A stretch of DNA of 64,000 nt, taken from positions 10,893,821 to 10,957,820 of the forward strand of contig NC_064043.1 in assembly GCF_932526225.1 (NCBI RefSeq), in the 5' to 3' direction. The notes beneath the pieces are model-generated. The model searched no databases. It was not told where the DNA came from and was given only the letters and a program-made list of their open reading frames with translations. Positions 1 to 12,284 of this stretch are shown here, piece by piece. Source of the stretch: Nematostella vectensis (Eukaryota; Cnidaria; Anthozoa; Actiniaria; Edwardsiidae). Every line of letters starts with the position of its first letter. Position 1 is the first letter of the stretch. A program made the position numbers and the translations under genes.

Positions 1-1195
1 GTCCGAATGCGAGTTTACTATTCTATTTACAATGCTCTTACCAGTTGTTAATAGACTCTCTTGGAAATGAATGCGTATTAGCTGTTCATTTTAGCCTTTA
101 GATGAGCGATCGTGATTTTACTGGGATTTACTACTTTCTCTTTAGACTTGTAGCATACACATGCGAGATATTTATTTTATCAACAACACTGGAATTTTCG
201 GCCACGTGCACACACTTTCGCGCCATTTCAACTGCTTAAAAAATTCCACATTTATTTTATTAAAGTTTATTAATTTCTTTAATTCAGCTCAGTTTGTGAA
301 TAATTTAGCACAAAATTATTTATTTTTTGTCGTTCTCGGTTAATTTATTTTGGCGTGATAAAACTGTTTTTACTTTAGGGAAACCATTCAAGTACAGAAT
401 TGAGCATTGAAATGGCTTACATTTCCACTCGAAATGCGTTAAATATGTAAACAGACGTTTATAAAAGTTGAATGACAATCTTCGCAGGTCAACTGAAATG
501 AATTTACAGACAATTACTGTTCTATTAATTATTCAAAATAGTTTTCGACGTTTGTGTGAATAATGACAAGTTAAAGTCAAGAAGATTAGTGCCTTGAGAT
601 TTCATTCGAGATTGAATTTCTGTGATTTTCTCTAGTGGTGTATTTTTTTTGAAAATTTTTTAAATTCATGCAATGCTTTACAATTGTTTATGACTCCTTC
701 GCATTGAGGGGCAAGAATTAAGCAGGTGGTACTTTTGTTTTTACCATAGGACATGAGCAGACTGTGAAAAGGTTAAATTTCCACTGTAGTGACCTTATCA
801 GAAATTTTAGAATTTAATGCAGACTGTTTAGTGCAACCGTATCGCCATAAAAACATGTTGTCAAAGGTTTTATATGCAATGCAACAAATTATTCTTCCAT
901 AAGTTCTGTTGATTCTGAAGCAAAATCAATTCATATAATTTAAATTGAATTTCAATTTTCTCTGTTTGCTACTGAATTTTTTAAAAACAGTGGATTAGTT
1001 TACATTACCGATTCAAGGACAGAGACTGTAATAGAAACCTCTTTGAGAAAATAGACAAAGTGCTAATTAAAATCAAGAAATTCCAGTTTGAACACAGTGT
1101 CTTTGAAGGTTTCAGTTAATTGCAATCAGATTAAGTTCCACAGTTGTTGTTTTGTTTATATTTTTGTATTTGTATATTTTAAGGCAGTCATTCAG
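1..1195. other. Probable intron of the Pax gene, no exon recognised
   Basis: AT-rich sequence ahead of the first recognisable homeobox exon. The acceptor at 1194-1195 implies that earlier exons, including any paired box, lie outside the window. I see no paired-domain coding sequence here, and the short open frames have no recognisable content. Confidence 0.5.
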
Positions 1196-3922
1196 GTGAT
1201 GAGGGTGACGACCCTAATTCACAGAGAAGCAAGATGTCTCGCCGCCAACGCACAAACTTCACTGATGAACAAATCGAAAAGCTTGAGAAAGTTTTTGAGA
1301 AGACTCACTATCCGGATGTATTCACAAGAGAGGAACTGGCTCAACAAGTGAACCTGTCAGAGGCAAGGATCCAGGTATTCATTGCTAAAACGCTGGAGCT
1401 CTGCACACCATATTCCATATGGTTTGCTCAAATTCATGTGAAATTGTCAATAACAATTGTCCACAATTTTATTATTTTGCATGCGAGGTCTCTAATCACT
1501 AACTCTTTCTAACCCTAATTTTGACCATGTTTTTCAACTCCAGCTTTAGAGTAATGGATTAATACTTTATATTGTTGTTTGTCTATACTAATGTTACTCA
1601 TATTTTGTTTTTATTAATTACTAACTTATGAAGACTGATTAATTATTAAAGCAGTTAGCATACTGAAATAATGATGCAAATTTCTAAGTGGGCTTTTATT
1701 TTTCTGTAATGAAACATCCTACATTAATTGCTAATTTGCTGCCCTGTTTACACTATGGTATTTTTTATTGTAAAATCATTATTTAGGTCATTTTTATAAA
1801 ATACCATTGTCAGCACATCTCATTGATACATTGGTAAGACCCAATGTGCTTTCATAAAAAAAAAAATCATGCTCTAAGGACATAGAGTAAGATGAGGGAA
1901 GGTGACAAGTTCCCCCAGCCCCCTCTGGCTGTGTTTTTGATCTGTTGTATTAAAGCAATAAGAGAGAAAGAGAAGTCTGTAAGAGGGGGCAGTAGATGGG
2001 GTAGGCAGTGGGTACATGCTGTTGGGGAAAGTATGCTTATAACCCTTGTGTAACAGGTGTGGTACTCTAACCGCCGAGCAAAGTGGAGAAAGGAGGGCAA
2101 AGACGGGCCACAAGACCCCCAGGGTCCCATCCAGACGACTTACATCTCTTCCAATGGTTATAGTCACCCATCAGTCATCAGCCCATCTAACATGCAAATG
2201 AACCCCATACACGTGGAGGCAGACCACACCCAAGTTCACTATCCACCCTCAAGTGACCAGGTGAGTGGGACAGCAGTTAAAATGGGACCATATTATCAAA
2301 AAAAGAAGACCTACAGTTGTTTTATCTTCTGTTCCCCTTTTTTATAATCTCTCAAATACTAAGGGTTTTATATATTAATTATTTGATAAGCATAATATAT
2401 ATTGTGTTAAAGAAGCCATTTGTTGGGAAAATATTGAACTCAAATGATTTCCAAAAGCTATAAAAGAACCTTAAGGCTATAAATTTCAATCCATTTAAGA
2501 TTGTGGGATTCTCAGAGAGAAAGTCAGCATACTGTTATAAATTGACCTGTATTCCTCTCTAGAATATCCATGTCAAGAGAGAATTGACTGAGTTAAAGCC
2601 CATTTCTGAGAACTCTCTGGGCATGGGAATGCCGACCATCCAGCAAAACCAACAATTCACAAGCTACTCCTCTCCCAGTCCCACCACCTACATATCAGTG
2701 CCGACTACCGGGAGTGGAGGGCATCAGTACCAACTGCAGCCCATTTTCAGTAACATCTCAGGACAGTACCAAATGCAAAACCCTATTACAACTATCGCAG
2801 ACAGCGAAACAACACAGATCATACATGGTGAGTGATCCTCTATGACTTTCAATTGTAAGGGTATTAACTTACATACTTATTACTAGGGCATTTTTGTGAT
2901 GTTGATAAAAAAAAACTGGTCTCTCCTACCAGTTGTTTGCACGTCCTTTGGGATGTGTTTCTTTATTTACTTATGGTGATATTGTTATTCTTGAAGGAAA
3001 CCCTGCCTCAAGCCAGGCACTTTCACCGCCAGCAGCCAACACGGCACCAGGCTATGTCCTTCCTCCTGTCAGCACCCTAACCAACAAGGGCCATGACAGC
3101 ACCCAGTATCAATCAGCGCAGTTTGCTCAAATTCCACCAGGCGCCTATCCTTCATCGGACCAGTGGATACCTGCATACCCACAGGGTTTCATCGGCCGAC
3201 CGGCTACAGTGTTTGCTGTTCCCGCTCAATGGTGAGTTAGTTGAGCTATTGTGTGCTGGTTTGGGTAGGTATGAGGGGGAAGGAATAAGGGGGGGGGGGG
3301 TGGCATTATGGAAGGAATAAGGGGGTAATGCTGGGAAGAGTAATGGGGGTAATAAGAGGGAAGGAGTGAAGGGGTTGGGATAAAGGGAGAAAATAATTGT
3401 TGGGTGGAGGTCAAAAGAGGCAGTGAGACCTTGTGAGTTGGAAGGTAGAAGGTAAAGGAAGGGAATTTGCTGCAAATGGTGAGCTTAGCTGACTTTGTTT
3501 ATATGTCAGAGTAGGACTGGAGGGGGAATTGTATGGTGCTAGAAAAAAAAGCATAATAATAATGAAGTGGGTGAACACAAAGTGGGTGGTGCTGGTAAGG
3601 GAAGAGGGATTTGCAGGTTTTTTGGCAATGTTTGCTGTTCCTATGTGTTTTGGGGGAAAAAGGGGTTTAAAGATGGGGGTCAGCTCCAAGGGTAATTATT
3701 GATTAGCCGCTCTATAAATGTAGATATTATTTGATGTGTGCGGGAGGGGGAGCTGGGCGTAGTCTGAGTAGGGTAACATTGTATGTTCTAAATGTATTCA
3801 TGTGAGAAGTGGGACGTCAGAGGTTGATATTAATAGTCATTAATTGTTGAACATTTTACAGGGCAGCCCCTCCTCCTTCGTCATCAAGAATTCAGAGCTC
3901 AAAGCTCACAACATCAGCTTAG
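1196..3922 (+). CDS. Pax-family paired-class homeobox transcription factor, 3' part (homeodomain and C-terminus)
   Basis: Five exons join in frame: 1196-1374, 2057-2260, 2563-2827, 2997-3231 and 3862-3922 (stop TAG), all with GT-AG borders; together they encode 313 residues after a split first codon. The first exon gives an acidic linker and then homeodomain helices 1 and 2 ([24 protein letters not shown]). The intron falls at the usual homeodomain site between ARIQ and VW. The second exon starts with recognition helix [13 protein letters not shown], with serine at homeodomain position 50 as in Pax proteins and tyrosine where most have phenylalanine 49. The rest is a Ser/Thr/Pro/Gln-rich region typical of Pax transactivation domains. 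Helix sequence is closest in style to Pax3/7, PaxC or PaxD; I cannot assign the class without the paired box, which must lie upstream of the window. Role: nuclear DNA-binding developmental regulator. A poly(A) signal AATAAA lies at 4005-4010. Confidence 0.88.
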
Positions 3923-6900
3923 GTAAAAATCCCACATGGCACAAGGACGAAAGGAAGTCCTGGTCCATTGCTGACGTCTAGGGGGAACTTCATAGTCAAA
4001 CTCAAATAAATAAATTCAAAGATGTGATCACTCATACAACTCTCTTCAAGTCAAGTTTATTTGGATTTTAAAATTACATTTTGGCAATTACTGTCAATAA
4101 AATAATGTATAATCGATAACTGCACATGCTAAATATCGTTTAATAGTTTAACGCTTTTGTAAAAAATTTGAATACTTGAGTTTAGTTGAGCCCTTGAGAT
4201 GTTTATAGACAGTAGCATAGGTGTGGTTATAGTGGGTCCTTATTTTGATATTGAAATTTTATCAAATTAAGGATTTCCTGAATTGTTTAGATTCTTAGCT
4301 AAGCTATTTTTTCTTTTAGGCTATAGATATTTTAGAAGAATTACCCCCTTTTTATACAAGGGAAAATAGGTTTGTGAACTGTTTCCTTGTCCCTTATTTT
4401 GAATGATAAAGTATTTTCTTGTTCTGCTCAATGGCTCAATTAAATATTTATCAATAAGATGGTGTTTATTAACACTTCATTATTTTTTGAAAATCTGACT
4501 AGACATTTAGTCAAATATATTTTCATTCATCCACATTCTGATGCGATTGTGACATAAATTTTCTTGTAATAATCTTGCATTTGGACAAACAACCCAGATA
4601 TATCATGGGAAAACAGTATTTTTGTACATATTTTTCTATCTCATGCACATGCAACATTAGAATATACAGGTTTTTTGGAATGTTCACTTTTTCAAAACCA
4701 ATAGACAAGACTTGCTTTTGGTCACTAATTCTAAAGGTTTACCATGACAGCTACAGATCTGAACTCCTGTAAATTTAGAGAAATGCACAAGGACAAGATG
4801 TTTCAAATTTAATGGATAGTACATACTATATGAACATTTCCTAAACAAATTTTAATCCTGTATTAGTGATGTCTGGATTTTTTTTACAATCGAGTTTTAG
4901 AAGTAATTAGGTAAATAAACACAGAGTGAGGTAAATATGTTTTTCCACATGGACTCTACGTGTGATATTACACATGGTATTTAATGATAGTGGATCATCG
5001 GCTTTATTTAATGGCGATATATGCTTTCATACAAGGTGATATTGTTCTCAAGGTATATTTAGTAACATGTCACAGCAGCATTTGAATTAGTCACAAAATA
5101 AAAGGTTGTATATTTTTTCTGATATATTGTTGGAATTATTATCCCATCTATCACTGATAGACTAGGGGAGGGGGTCCCCATTTATTGGACCCCATCCTCT
5201 CTTAGGTAGCTCGCCCTATATAATGGTGTTCAATGTTCCTTTATTAGAGCGGACATTCCAGTCGAGGGTAAGAGCCTGTGTACCGAGAAACCTAAGTTTT
5301 ATTTCAAAGACCTTCCCAATTGACCAAAGGTGGCAAAAATCATTGTCTTGTTCTGTAAGGGTGTTTTATGCCTCCAAATATTTTCTTAATGTTTCTTTAT
5401 TGTGCCTACCCAATATTTTGAGCTCTGCTGCAGCACTGTAATTATAATTTATAAAGTATTTGAAGCCAAACTGTTGCGACCTTGACTGTGAATGACTGTA
5501 AGCTAAATAAGGAATCTTGTCCATTATTGATTAGTGTCCTTATGTGGAAGTGACTGCGTTCAGCGAAAACGTTCTTTGGCTAATATTTTTAGATATTAAT
5601 CTTCTCTTGTGGGTGGCCGTGACTGTGATGGTGATGGGGGCGGGAGAAGAAATGATTTGTACATCTTCAACCCTTTGTCCCCACTGAGCTATCAAATTCT
5701 TGTTTTCCTACTGGTGTAGAATCGCATTATTAAGCCTTACAGTACAAGGACACATGTACTTTTGGGGCACTTACAATCAACATTTCTTTAGCATTTGGGC
5801 CGTCCACACCGCCGTGTGTGGCCCTACGCTGATTACTTACGTGTGCGCGCTTTTCTGATTAGCATGTAAACTGTTTATGTTTAAAATTACTCGACAGCAT
5901 TTTTCTAATTTTTCAGTTACGAGTAGACGTTTAGTCTGTTCGTTGGAAATATTACCAAGTCATTACAGATGACAATGCAGTGCTGATTTTGTTGGTTAAA
6001 CTTCCCGCCGTGTTTAGGCGGGATGCTTTTCCCTATCTTTTGAGGGCGCTTGCCGGCAGAAATGAGCACTGAACGAGTTGCTTGCTCGAGAACGAGAACT
6101 TTGTGCCTTGCCATCTTGATTTTTCTCTTGCAATATGTTTCGCCAAAAAATAAAATAATATTAAGTCGCCCGTGCCTTGAAATCCTACCTATACCAATCG
6201 CGTACCCAAGAGGTATCACATGGAAAAACGATAGTATTTGACGCACGAATTATTTAATGAGAAATGACCAACTTTTTGCCGACCAAGTGGGAGTCCTAAG
6301 AGGATTTCGCGAGTCATGGGCTACACGTAGGCTGGAGTCGTGTTCACCCTGCGTACCCCCTGTGTTTGCGCCTGTGACTTGTTTCCTCTACACAGTAAGA
6401 GTAAAGAATATGCTCCCTATGACCGACCCATAACAAGTGAGCTTCTCAAACAAAAATCCGAAACTCCCCGGTACTGGTACACAAACTTCTCAGCTGAACG
6501 CAAAACCCCGACCACTTCCTTGAAGTTTTCTTTGAATTTCGATGTTTTTCTTCTCAAACAAGGCCCACGCTTATTAAAAGCGTGGAGAATTCAAACTAAT
6601 TGGGAGAAGTAGAAAACAATAAATCAAAAGAATCTCTTTCCTTGCTTTCTAAGTTGGAACGCGTCTTCTTTTTTGTTACTAAATTTATTTGATTTGGTTT
6701 CCGTGAGTTGTGTGGGTTAGGTGAATTATAAAAATGTTAATGCTTTCCTCCCTTTTCTCTCTGAAGTGGCAAAACTATTTGTATGATGGCGTTTGTTCTG
6801 GGCTTAGAGAAACCACAGTTTATCCCAATTTAGAATGCACTACAAAAGGAAAGATCTATATTAGTTCGGAAAGGAATAAATAATTTTGCGACCTCACCGA

Positions 6901-7368
6901 CGTGATCCTATTATCAACTGTTTTTAATGAAAATCCATCAAAGTCAAAGAATAATTGAAAAACTATGCAACGATATACTTTCAACGTTTCGATAAGTGTT
7001 GTTTTGTTAATGATTAAAGTTTGTAATGTTCAACGGTCTAGAACTAATCACCACTAATTATTTGAAATAGATACAATGAGTGTATCTTTTTATCTAATTG
7101 GCTAAATGCACAGAAAAGTTGGGCACCTATGTTGATGTATAAAGGCAGATAATGAGTATTTTGTTGAAAAGGATATGGAAAAACGATTTCATGCTACCTC
7201 AACGACGTGAGTTTGAGTATCAACGTGGCGACATCCGCTATCAAAACTTTCTTTATCTTGTTTAGAACAATTTAACTTGCTTTCACGAACAGGTGTTTTG
7301 AGTCTGATCCACGCCTTTCGAGTCTCCTATCGTCATAGCGTGTTTATGCTGCGTTTATTGTTAATGGT
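3923..7368. other. Intergenic: Pax 3' flank, repeat remnant, no gene recognised
   Basis: Begins with the Pax 3' untranslated region. A fragment of the dispersed inverted-repeat family (see 9788-9957) sits at about 5345-5435, recognisable from the order 'aatattttcttaatgtttc', 'caatattttgag', 'gctgcagcac'. A small hairpin around 5168-5205 pairs GGGGTCC with GGACCCC. Open frames at 5917-6246 and 6340-6612 have no recognisable domains and unconvincing composition, so I do not call them. Confidence 0.4.
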
Positions 7369-7370
7369 GG

Positions 7371-7467
7371 TATATATATAGGCGTTTACTCGCCTAGGGA
7401 TCAGAAGCTATTTGCCATTGCTGTGTGTGTTTGCGACCAAACTATTTTCTGCCTTCAACAGCACAGG
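7371..7467 (+). promoter_or_regulatory. TATA box and 5' untranslated exon of the cyclic-peptide gene
   Basis: A clear TATATATATA stands at 7371-7380. Transcription would start near 7400, and a strong donor (CAGG/GTAAGA) at 7468 would end a non-coding exon of about 68 bases. The matching acceptor is at 8081-8082, directly before the ATG of the coding exon. A short 5' untranslated exon followed by one main coding exon is a common layout for small secreted peptide genes. Start site and exon are inferred, not shown by transcripts. Confidence 0.5.
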
Positions 7468-8082
7468 GTAAGATGGTACACAATTTAATTAATGCTTGAA
7501 AAAGTAATTTTAACTTCTAGCAGATTTATCGGGTACAATAAGCGATGTCTCAGATTTTCTGATCGAATTCTCTTGCTAACAAACCAGAAATGGAAAAACA
7601 CTTTTAAAAAACTAAAAATCATAACAAAAAAATATACGGTCAGAAAAGCCGTTCCTTTTGACTTATTCCTCTATTTCTAAAAAAGCAAATAGGTCAAATA
7701 AGTAATTTGATAATATAATTTTTTACAATGGTAACCGAACTAGAAAAAAAAGGTTATACACTCTTGGAGCTAGGTCACGATACAACTGCGTGCTAGCTAC
7801 CATAATATAAATAACAGAATCAATCACTTTAATCTTAAGGAAAATATTAGTGTAGGCAAAATAATATGAACCAACTAATTATAGAGAGAAGGAACGTGAA
7901 GATAGCTAAGTCAGCGTTGTCATTATGTCATTCATTAATAATTACATGTCTCCCGCGGTTACAAATCAAACATTACAAAAACTAACGTTGAAAATAAAAA
8001 CATGATACTTTACTATGACATAACTATATCAATCGGGTTTTGCTGTAGATAGGTTTTATAAGGTTGTTATATTTGTGTACAG

Positions 8083-8913
8083 ATGATTTCAAGGAGCGTA
8101 TTTGTGCTTGGGCTTCTCTCACTGGCAGTGGTGGCCTTCGCTGAACAGGAAGACGCAAGCAAGCACTCGGCTCTGCCAAAGAGTATCAAGCAGTCAAAGA
8201 AGCGGACTTGTTTGTCATGGGACTGCGCGGACGGTGACGAGAGCGAAGGTCTACAAGTAGTCATAGCCGAGCCCCCCTACGAGGAAGAATACGAAGACGA
8301 TTCCCATGAACGCGCGGGGTCCGAGAATGGAGATGTGAGGTACCCCGTTTTGGAAGATATTTTCGGGAAAAGGGCGAAGAAGGGTGGTTCACGGCGGTGT
8401 CTTGGTTGGATGTGCAGAGAAAAGCGAGCGAAAGAGCAAGATAAAAAGAGAAAAGTATCACCCCAAAGGCGAAGAACCGTCAAGTCAGGGAGTGGTAGCA
8501 GCATTTTCCCGGTCAAGAGAAGCAAACTAACGAAGAAATGTTTAGGGTGGGATTGCCACAACTACAGAAGATCGGATGACAAAAAGCGGATGGAAGCACG
8601 GAAGGGGGCGAGGCGAGAAGAACAAGCTAAAAAACGCGAAGGAAACGAAACCCAGCAGAAGGGGAACAAACGCTGCTTGGGGTGGAAATGCAGTTATTAT
8701 TATAAGAAGAAGCGAGGCATGGCGCGGGATACAGGCTCTCGAGAGTGGAGGAGGACGGTCAAGGAAGCGGCACAAAAACGATCAACTGGACTAAAAAACG
8801 ATGGAGTTATACCGGTAGGTACTAAAATTAGTTATCGATTAACACGTTTACTGGAGTCGAAACCTTTAAAAATGACGGGCGAGTCTCATGTGGCACAAAT
8901 TGCTAAACAATAG
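8083..8913 (+). CDS. Secreted multi-copy precursor of small disulfide-ring peptides (CLxWxC)
   Basis: 276 residues. Residues 1-20 form a signal peptide (MISRSVFVLGLLSLAVVAFA). The rest is very basic and holds four copies of a six-residue ring motif next to basic cleavage sites: CLSWDC (after KKR), CLGWMC (after RR), CLGWDC (after KK, followed by HNYRR) and CLGWKC (after KR, followed by SYYYKKKR). Each motif has exactly two cysteines, so each could close its own ring. The spacer between the first two copies is acidic, as in many neuropeptide precursors, and contains VLEDIFGKR, a possible amidated peptide. The architecture says neuropeptide or peptide-hormone precursor for regulated secretion; I do not recognise the family. 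A donor-like CCG/GTAGGT at 8815 could splice off the last 33 codons, so the C-terminus is uncertain. Poly(A) signal AATAAA at 9006-9011. Confidence 0.8.
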   Translation: MISRSVFVLGLLSLAVVAFAEQEDASKHSALPKSIKQSKKRTCLSWDCADGDESEGLQVVIAEPPYEEEYEDDSHERAGSENGDVRYPVLEDIFGKRAKKGGSRRCLGWMCREKRAKEQDKKRKVSPQRRRTVKSGSGSSIFPVKRSKLTKKCLGWDCHNYRRSDDKKRMEARKGARREEQAKKREGNETQQKGNKRCLGWKCSYYYKKKRGMARDTGSREWRRTVKEAAQKRSTGLKNDGVIPVGTKISYRLTRLLESKPLKMTGESHVAQIAKQ

Positions 8914-9787
8914 CTCCACAGGTTAGACGCTTATTAGGGGGCTGAAACATGTAAAAATATAAGCAACCAGTGCCCGACATACATCAGATCGCAACAAATC
9001 TCATGAATAAAAAGTTGCGACCAAACAAATAGCATTACGAAACATAAAATCTGATTGTGAAGTTTATACCGCTGAAGTCCCAAAATATCAAGACCCCCAA
9101 ACCAATTGAAAAGCGGTACTTATTATTGCCGATGCATTTGTTGATAAGCAACTTTGTTTATCCACAGATTTAGTGTGGACTCGGATTCTTACAAGAGCAG
9201 CAAAACCGAAGTGCGCACAACACAGACTGGATATTCGACCATTTACACCTGTATCATTTGTATATGCATGGATATGGGATACATCTCAACAAGCAATTTT
9301 CTCATAGACGATTTGTAGTTACTATTTTGGCGACACCTATAGAACAAGATTAATAACAGAACCGTTTCCTCGTGAAGAGAAATGCGGTCCGTTTTTTGGC
9401 GCGCAAAGAAATGAGACATCATAATAGAAACCTAGTTCCTTGCGCTCTTACCGGGTTTCCGGTGCACATAGATGAACCGTGAGGAAGCGTGGGTTCTGGG
9501 TCGGGATTTCCCAAAGACTTCATGTCTTTTAACCACCACAGGATACCCGATAGGAACATCTTAGCCTTGGCTGCATGACACAACCGCGCTGTTAACGGGC
9601 CTTGATGTTCGATAGTCTTTGCGGGCGTGCACTAATCACGGAAACAGTCTGCGTTACTCAAAATTATATTGTGTTATAGTTCATTTTATTTCATAAATAA
9701 AGAAATACTGAGTGAATGCATAAATGAAAACGGATCTTATCCCTTGGGGCTGGTTCTAAATCGTCTATCCACGTCACTTTTTCAATA

Positions 9788-9957
9788 CATGTCAGGGCCG
9801 TAGCAGGGGGATAGTCACTGGGGGCCCGTGTCCCCCAAGAATTTTTTTAAAAATATAAGAAAATGACCAGTAGGGGCGTGGCTGTGCCCCACAATATTTT
9901 CGTAATGTTTCTGTATTGTTCCCCCCTCCAATATTTCGAGGCCTGCTACGGCACAAA
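9788..9957. mobile_element. Short inverted-repeat element, dispersed family 1 (CCGTAGCAGG ends)
   Basis: Ends read 'cagggccgtagcaggggg' on the left and 'cgaggcctgctacggcac' on the right, an imperfect terminal inverted repeat. The interior contains 'atgaccagtaggggcgtgg' and 'caatattttcgtaatgtt'. Near-complete copies in inverse orientation lie at about 31687-31848 and 55765-55928; fragments lie at about 5345-5435, 21376-21450, 42490-42562 and 60527-60600. Non-coding, so a MITE-like non-autonomous DNA element is the best reading. Confidence 0.7.
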
Positions 9958-10283
9958 TGGCATAAATGTATCCTTGAATACGCTAAGAAAGCAGAGCAAA
10001 AAAAAGGCGCGTAAAGAATTGGCGTGTACCCGGTGTTTCCAGAAATCATCTGAATATGTTTTTTGTCCGAATGACGCAATCAGTATCCTCCACCATAGAA
10101 CACAAATGTTGACCCTCATAAAATTATTAGTATCATATTTGGGGGAAAAAACATAAATTGCGAAATAGATATTTGCGCAAAAATTCAACCAAGCACTGTG
10201 GACTTTGGTTTTATCAGCTAAAACCTCTGAGGCAGTGTCTCGTCCTAACCTACCGCCTATATCTAGCGTCTGATGTCGTCCTT

Positions 10284-10375
10284 GTCCAGACTCACCTGGG
10301 ACTCTCTTTGCGCTCGACATTCTGGCTCTTTCACGCGAGCAAGAATGTCGAGCGCAAAGAGTCCGAGGTCTGGAC
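10284..10375. repeat. Long near-perfect hairpin
   Basis: Arm 10299-10323 (starting GGACTCTCTTTGCGCTCGAC) pairs with 10342-10364 (starting AGAATGTCGAGCGCAAAGAG), with one 2-base difference. An outer stem pairs 10284-10297 (GTCCAGACTCACCT) with 10366-10375 (AGGTCTGGAC). The loop is about 18 bases. It could be a minimal fold-back element or an RNA hairpin; no gene signals surround it. Confidence 0.7.
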
Positions 10376-11585
10376 TAATGTCGTCCGTGAAAACAAACTA
10401 CTTTATTAAACTCGCCTTTTTCTTTGAAATCACACTTGTAAAAGGCTCCAGATTTTCGCATTACAGCGCAAACCCAACTATCGGATTCACTGCTCTCATT
10501 CGCGGTTTGGAGCAAGATCTGCATACCGAGTGTTTTGTGTAAACACGTTTGTCTATCTTAGAAGTTTGTCTCTTCTTCCAAATGATCCAGATGTGGATTT
10601 TGCGACACCTTACTTTTGCGAAACTCAATTACCGGATCACTTGATTTCGTGATATCTCGAGAATCGGGAATTTAGCGTAAATAAAAAGATTTAATTGAAG
10701 CGAAATTTTTGTAGGTAAATGAGGTAGTTCTTATTCCCCCTTAAAATCATTCATGTTGACTCTGTTATTTTCTAAGAATAAGTAACAAGACAAATTTCAA
10801 TGCACGTTACGTTACGTTAGCGTTTCTTTGCAGGATGTTTTGGATACACAATAATTGAGTACAATAAATCCAATTGAAGCTTATCAGCATGAAGCGTTAT
10901 GATAAATCTCCTGACCTAAGCCAAAACGCTTGTATGTGTGTGTACGGGGGGGGGGGGGGGGGGGGGGGCAGGTAACAGGCTCTACCTGCCTTTTAGATGC
11001 TTGTTCCTGTGCCTTGCATGTCTGTTACTTATTGTGGATGCGAGGCCCTAATGGTTATGCGGTTAACACACTGAAGCTTCAATTTACTGGGGACATTTTA
11101 GAACCCGTGCGGATTTATCGCGTATTCTAACCCCCCCCCCCCCCCCCCCCCTTGTTAGCCGCCAAAAGGTTGCTCATTACTTGTTTATTGCTAGTTTTAT
11201 CTTCGCCAATTATATCATTCCAAGAGACCATCATGGTCCCTTGATCATTCTTCACCTCGTGGACAGCCCACCCACCCTCAGCAAATCTACACAGCACGTC
11301 TAAACAGGCCCTTTAATAAATGATAGTTCTGAATACTTCGGCTACTTTGTAGTTGTTGTTAGTTATTTAGTTGTTGTTAAGTTTTCCGTGTTTTTTGTTT
11401 CTCACTAAATAGGGGATGGGAGCGTTTCGTGACCTACACTAAGAAAGTCTGAGCGAGAGACAGGCTCGATACAAAACACGAATGTCGCCAGCCGCTATCC
11501 TTGTTCAAATAGACTAAAAATAAAATAAAAAATATAGAATTCTAAAAAACAAAAGGATCTGCTTTGATTTGAACCCAGAGCGTTT

Positions 11586-11757
11586 CTTAGTGAAATCTCA
11601 ACTCTAAAGGCTCTATACGCCTTTTTTTTACTTCTGTTCAACACGCGTTGTGCGTTATATTTGAAAATACTTGTGTGAAATATCAACTCTGAAGACTCTA
11701 TATACGCCTTTTTTACTTCTGTTTAACATGCGTTGTGCGTTATATTTGAAAAATGCT
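11586..11757. repeat. Tandem duplication, unit about 90 bp
   Basis: Two adjacent copies begin near 11588 and 11678. Both contain 'tcaactct', 'tacgcctttttt', 'acttctgtt' and 'gcgttgtgcgttatatttga' in the same order with a few substitutions. Open frames on the - strand here (11495-11686 and 11655-11936) are shadows of the duplicated unit. Confidence 0.7.
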
Positions 11758-12284
11758 TCCTTTGCGTACCATCGTGTGTGAAGCCCTGGCTTCGCCATAT
11801 GATTGAAAAGCATAACATAGTCACCCACTCCTTGTATTACAAAGCGCCTATTCAATATTGAAGTTAAAAATATACATCGCAAACAGCCAGATGTCTTTGC
11901 TGTTTGTAGAAAAGCAGATGTGAAAGAACCAATCAAGGCGAACTGACAAAACAGCGTTTTCTTTCAAATTTTCATTGCTTTATTAAGAAAGAGAAAACAT
12001 GTCCGGCCTACTTTAATTCAACGCACATCAATCTATGGATTGAACTATAAATTTTGCTTAGTTTACAACAACTAAAACAAAGATTGTGTACCCCATACGG
12101 GTTTGGAAACATTGCACAATTTTGAAGCAATTTTTCCTCGGAAATTACATTCATTAGATTTCGCGTCAGCTTTGTCCGGATTTACATGCTGTCTTGTTTA
12201 ATTACGGTAACAATGTTACTTCCAATTCTATTTAGGAACTTCCTTTCCTCTTGTTAAACATACTTCCTTTAGCGTGGCGTCCAT

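Larger units (their letters stand above)
8914..12284. other. Intergenic region with repeats, no gene recognised
   Basis: Holds an inverted-repeat element (9788-9957), a long hairpin (10284-10375), a G homopolymer (about 10948-10968), a C homopolymer (about 11131-11151) and a tandem duplication (11586-11757), each listed on its own or under findings. Open frames here (for example 9946-10320 on the - strand) overlap these repeats and show no protein features. Confidence 0.4.

Noticed and set aside
10-1195. Search for a paired-box exon before the homeobox
   Set aside because: No reading frame resembling a paired domain is present; it must lie upstream of the window or be absent from this gene.
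6340-6612. 90-codon open frame in the Pax downstream region
   Set aside because: No domain, signal peptide or splice context supports it.
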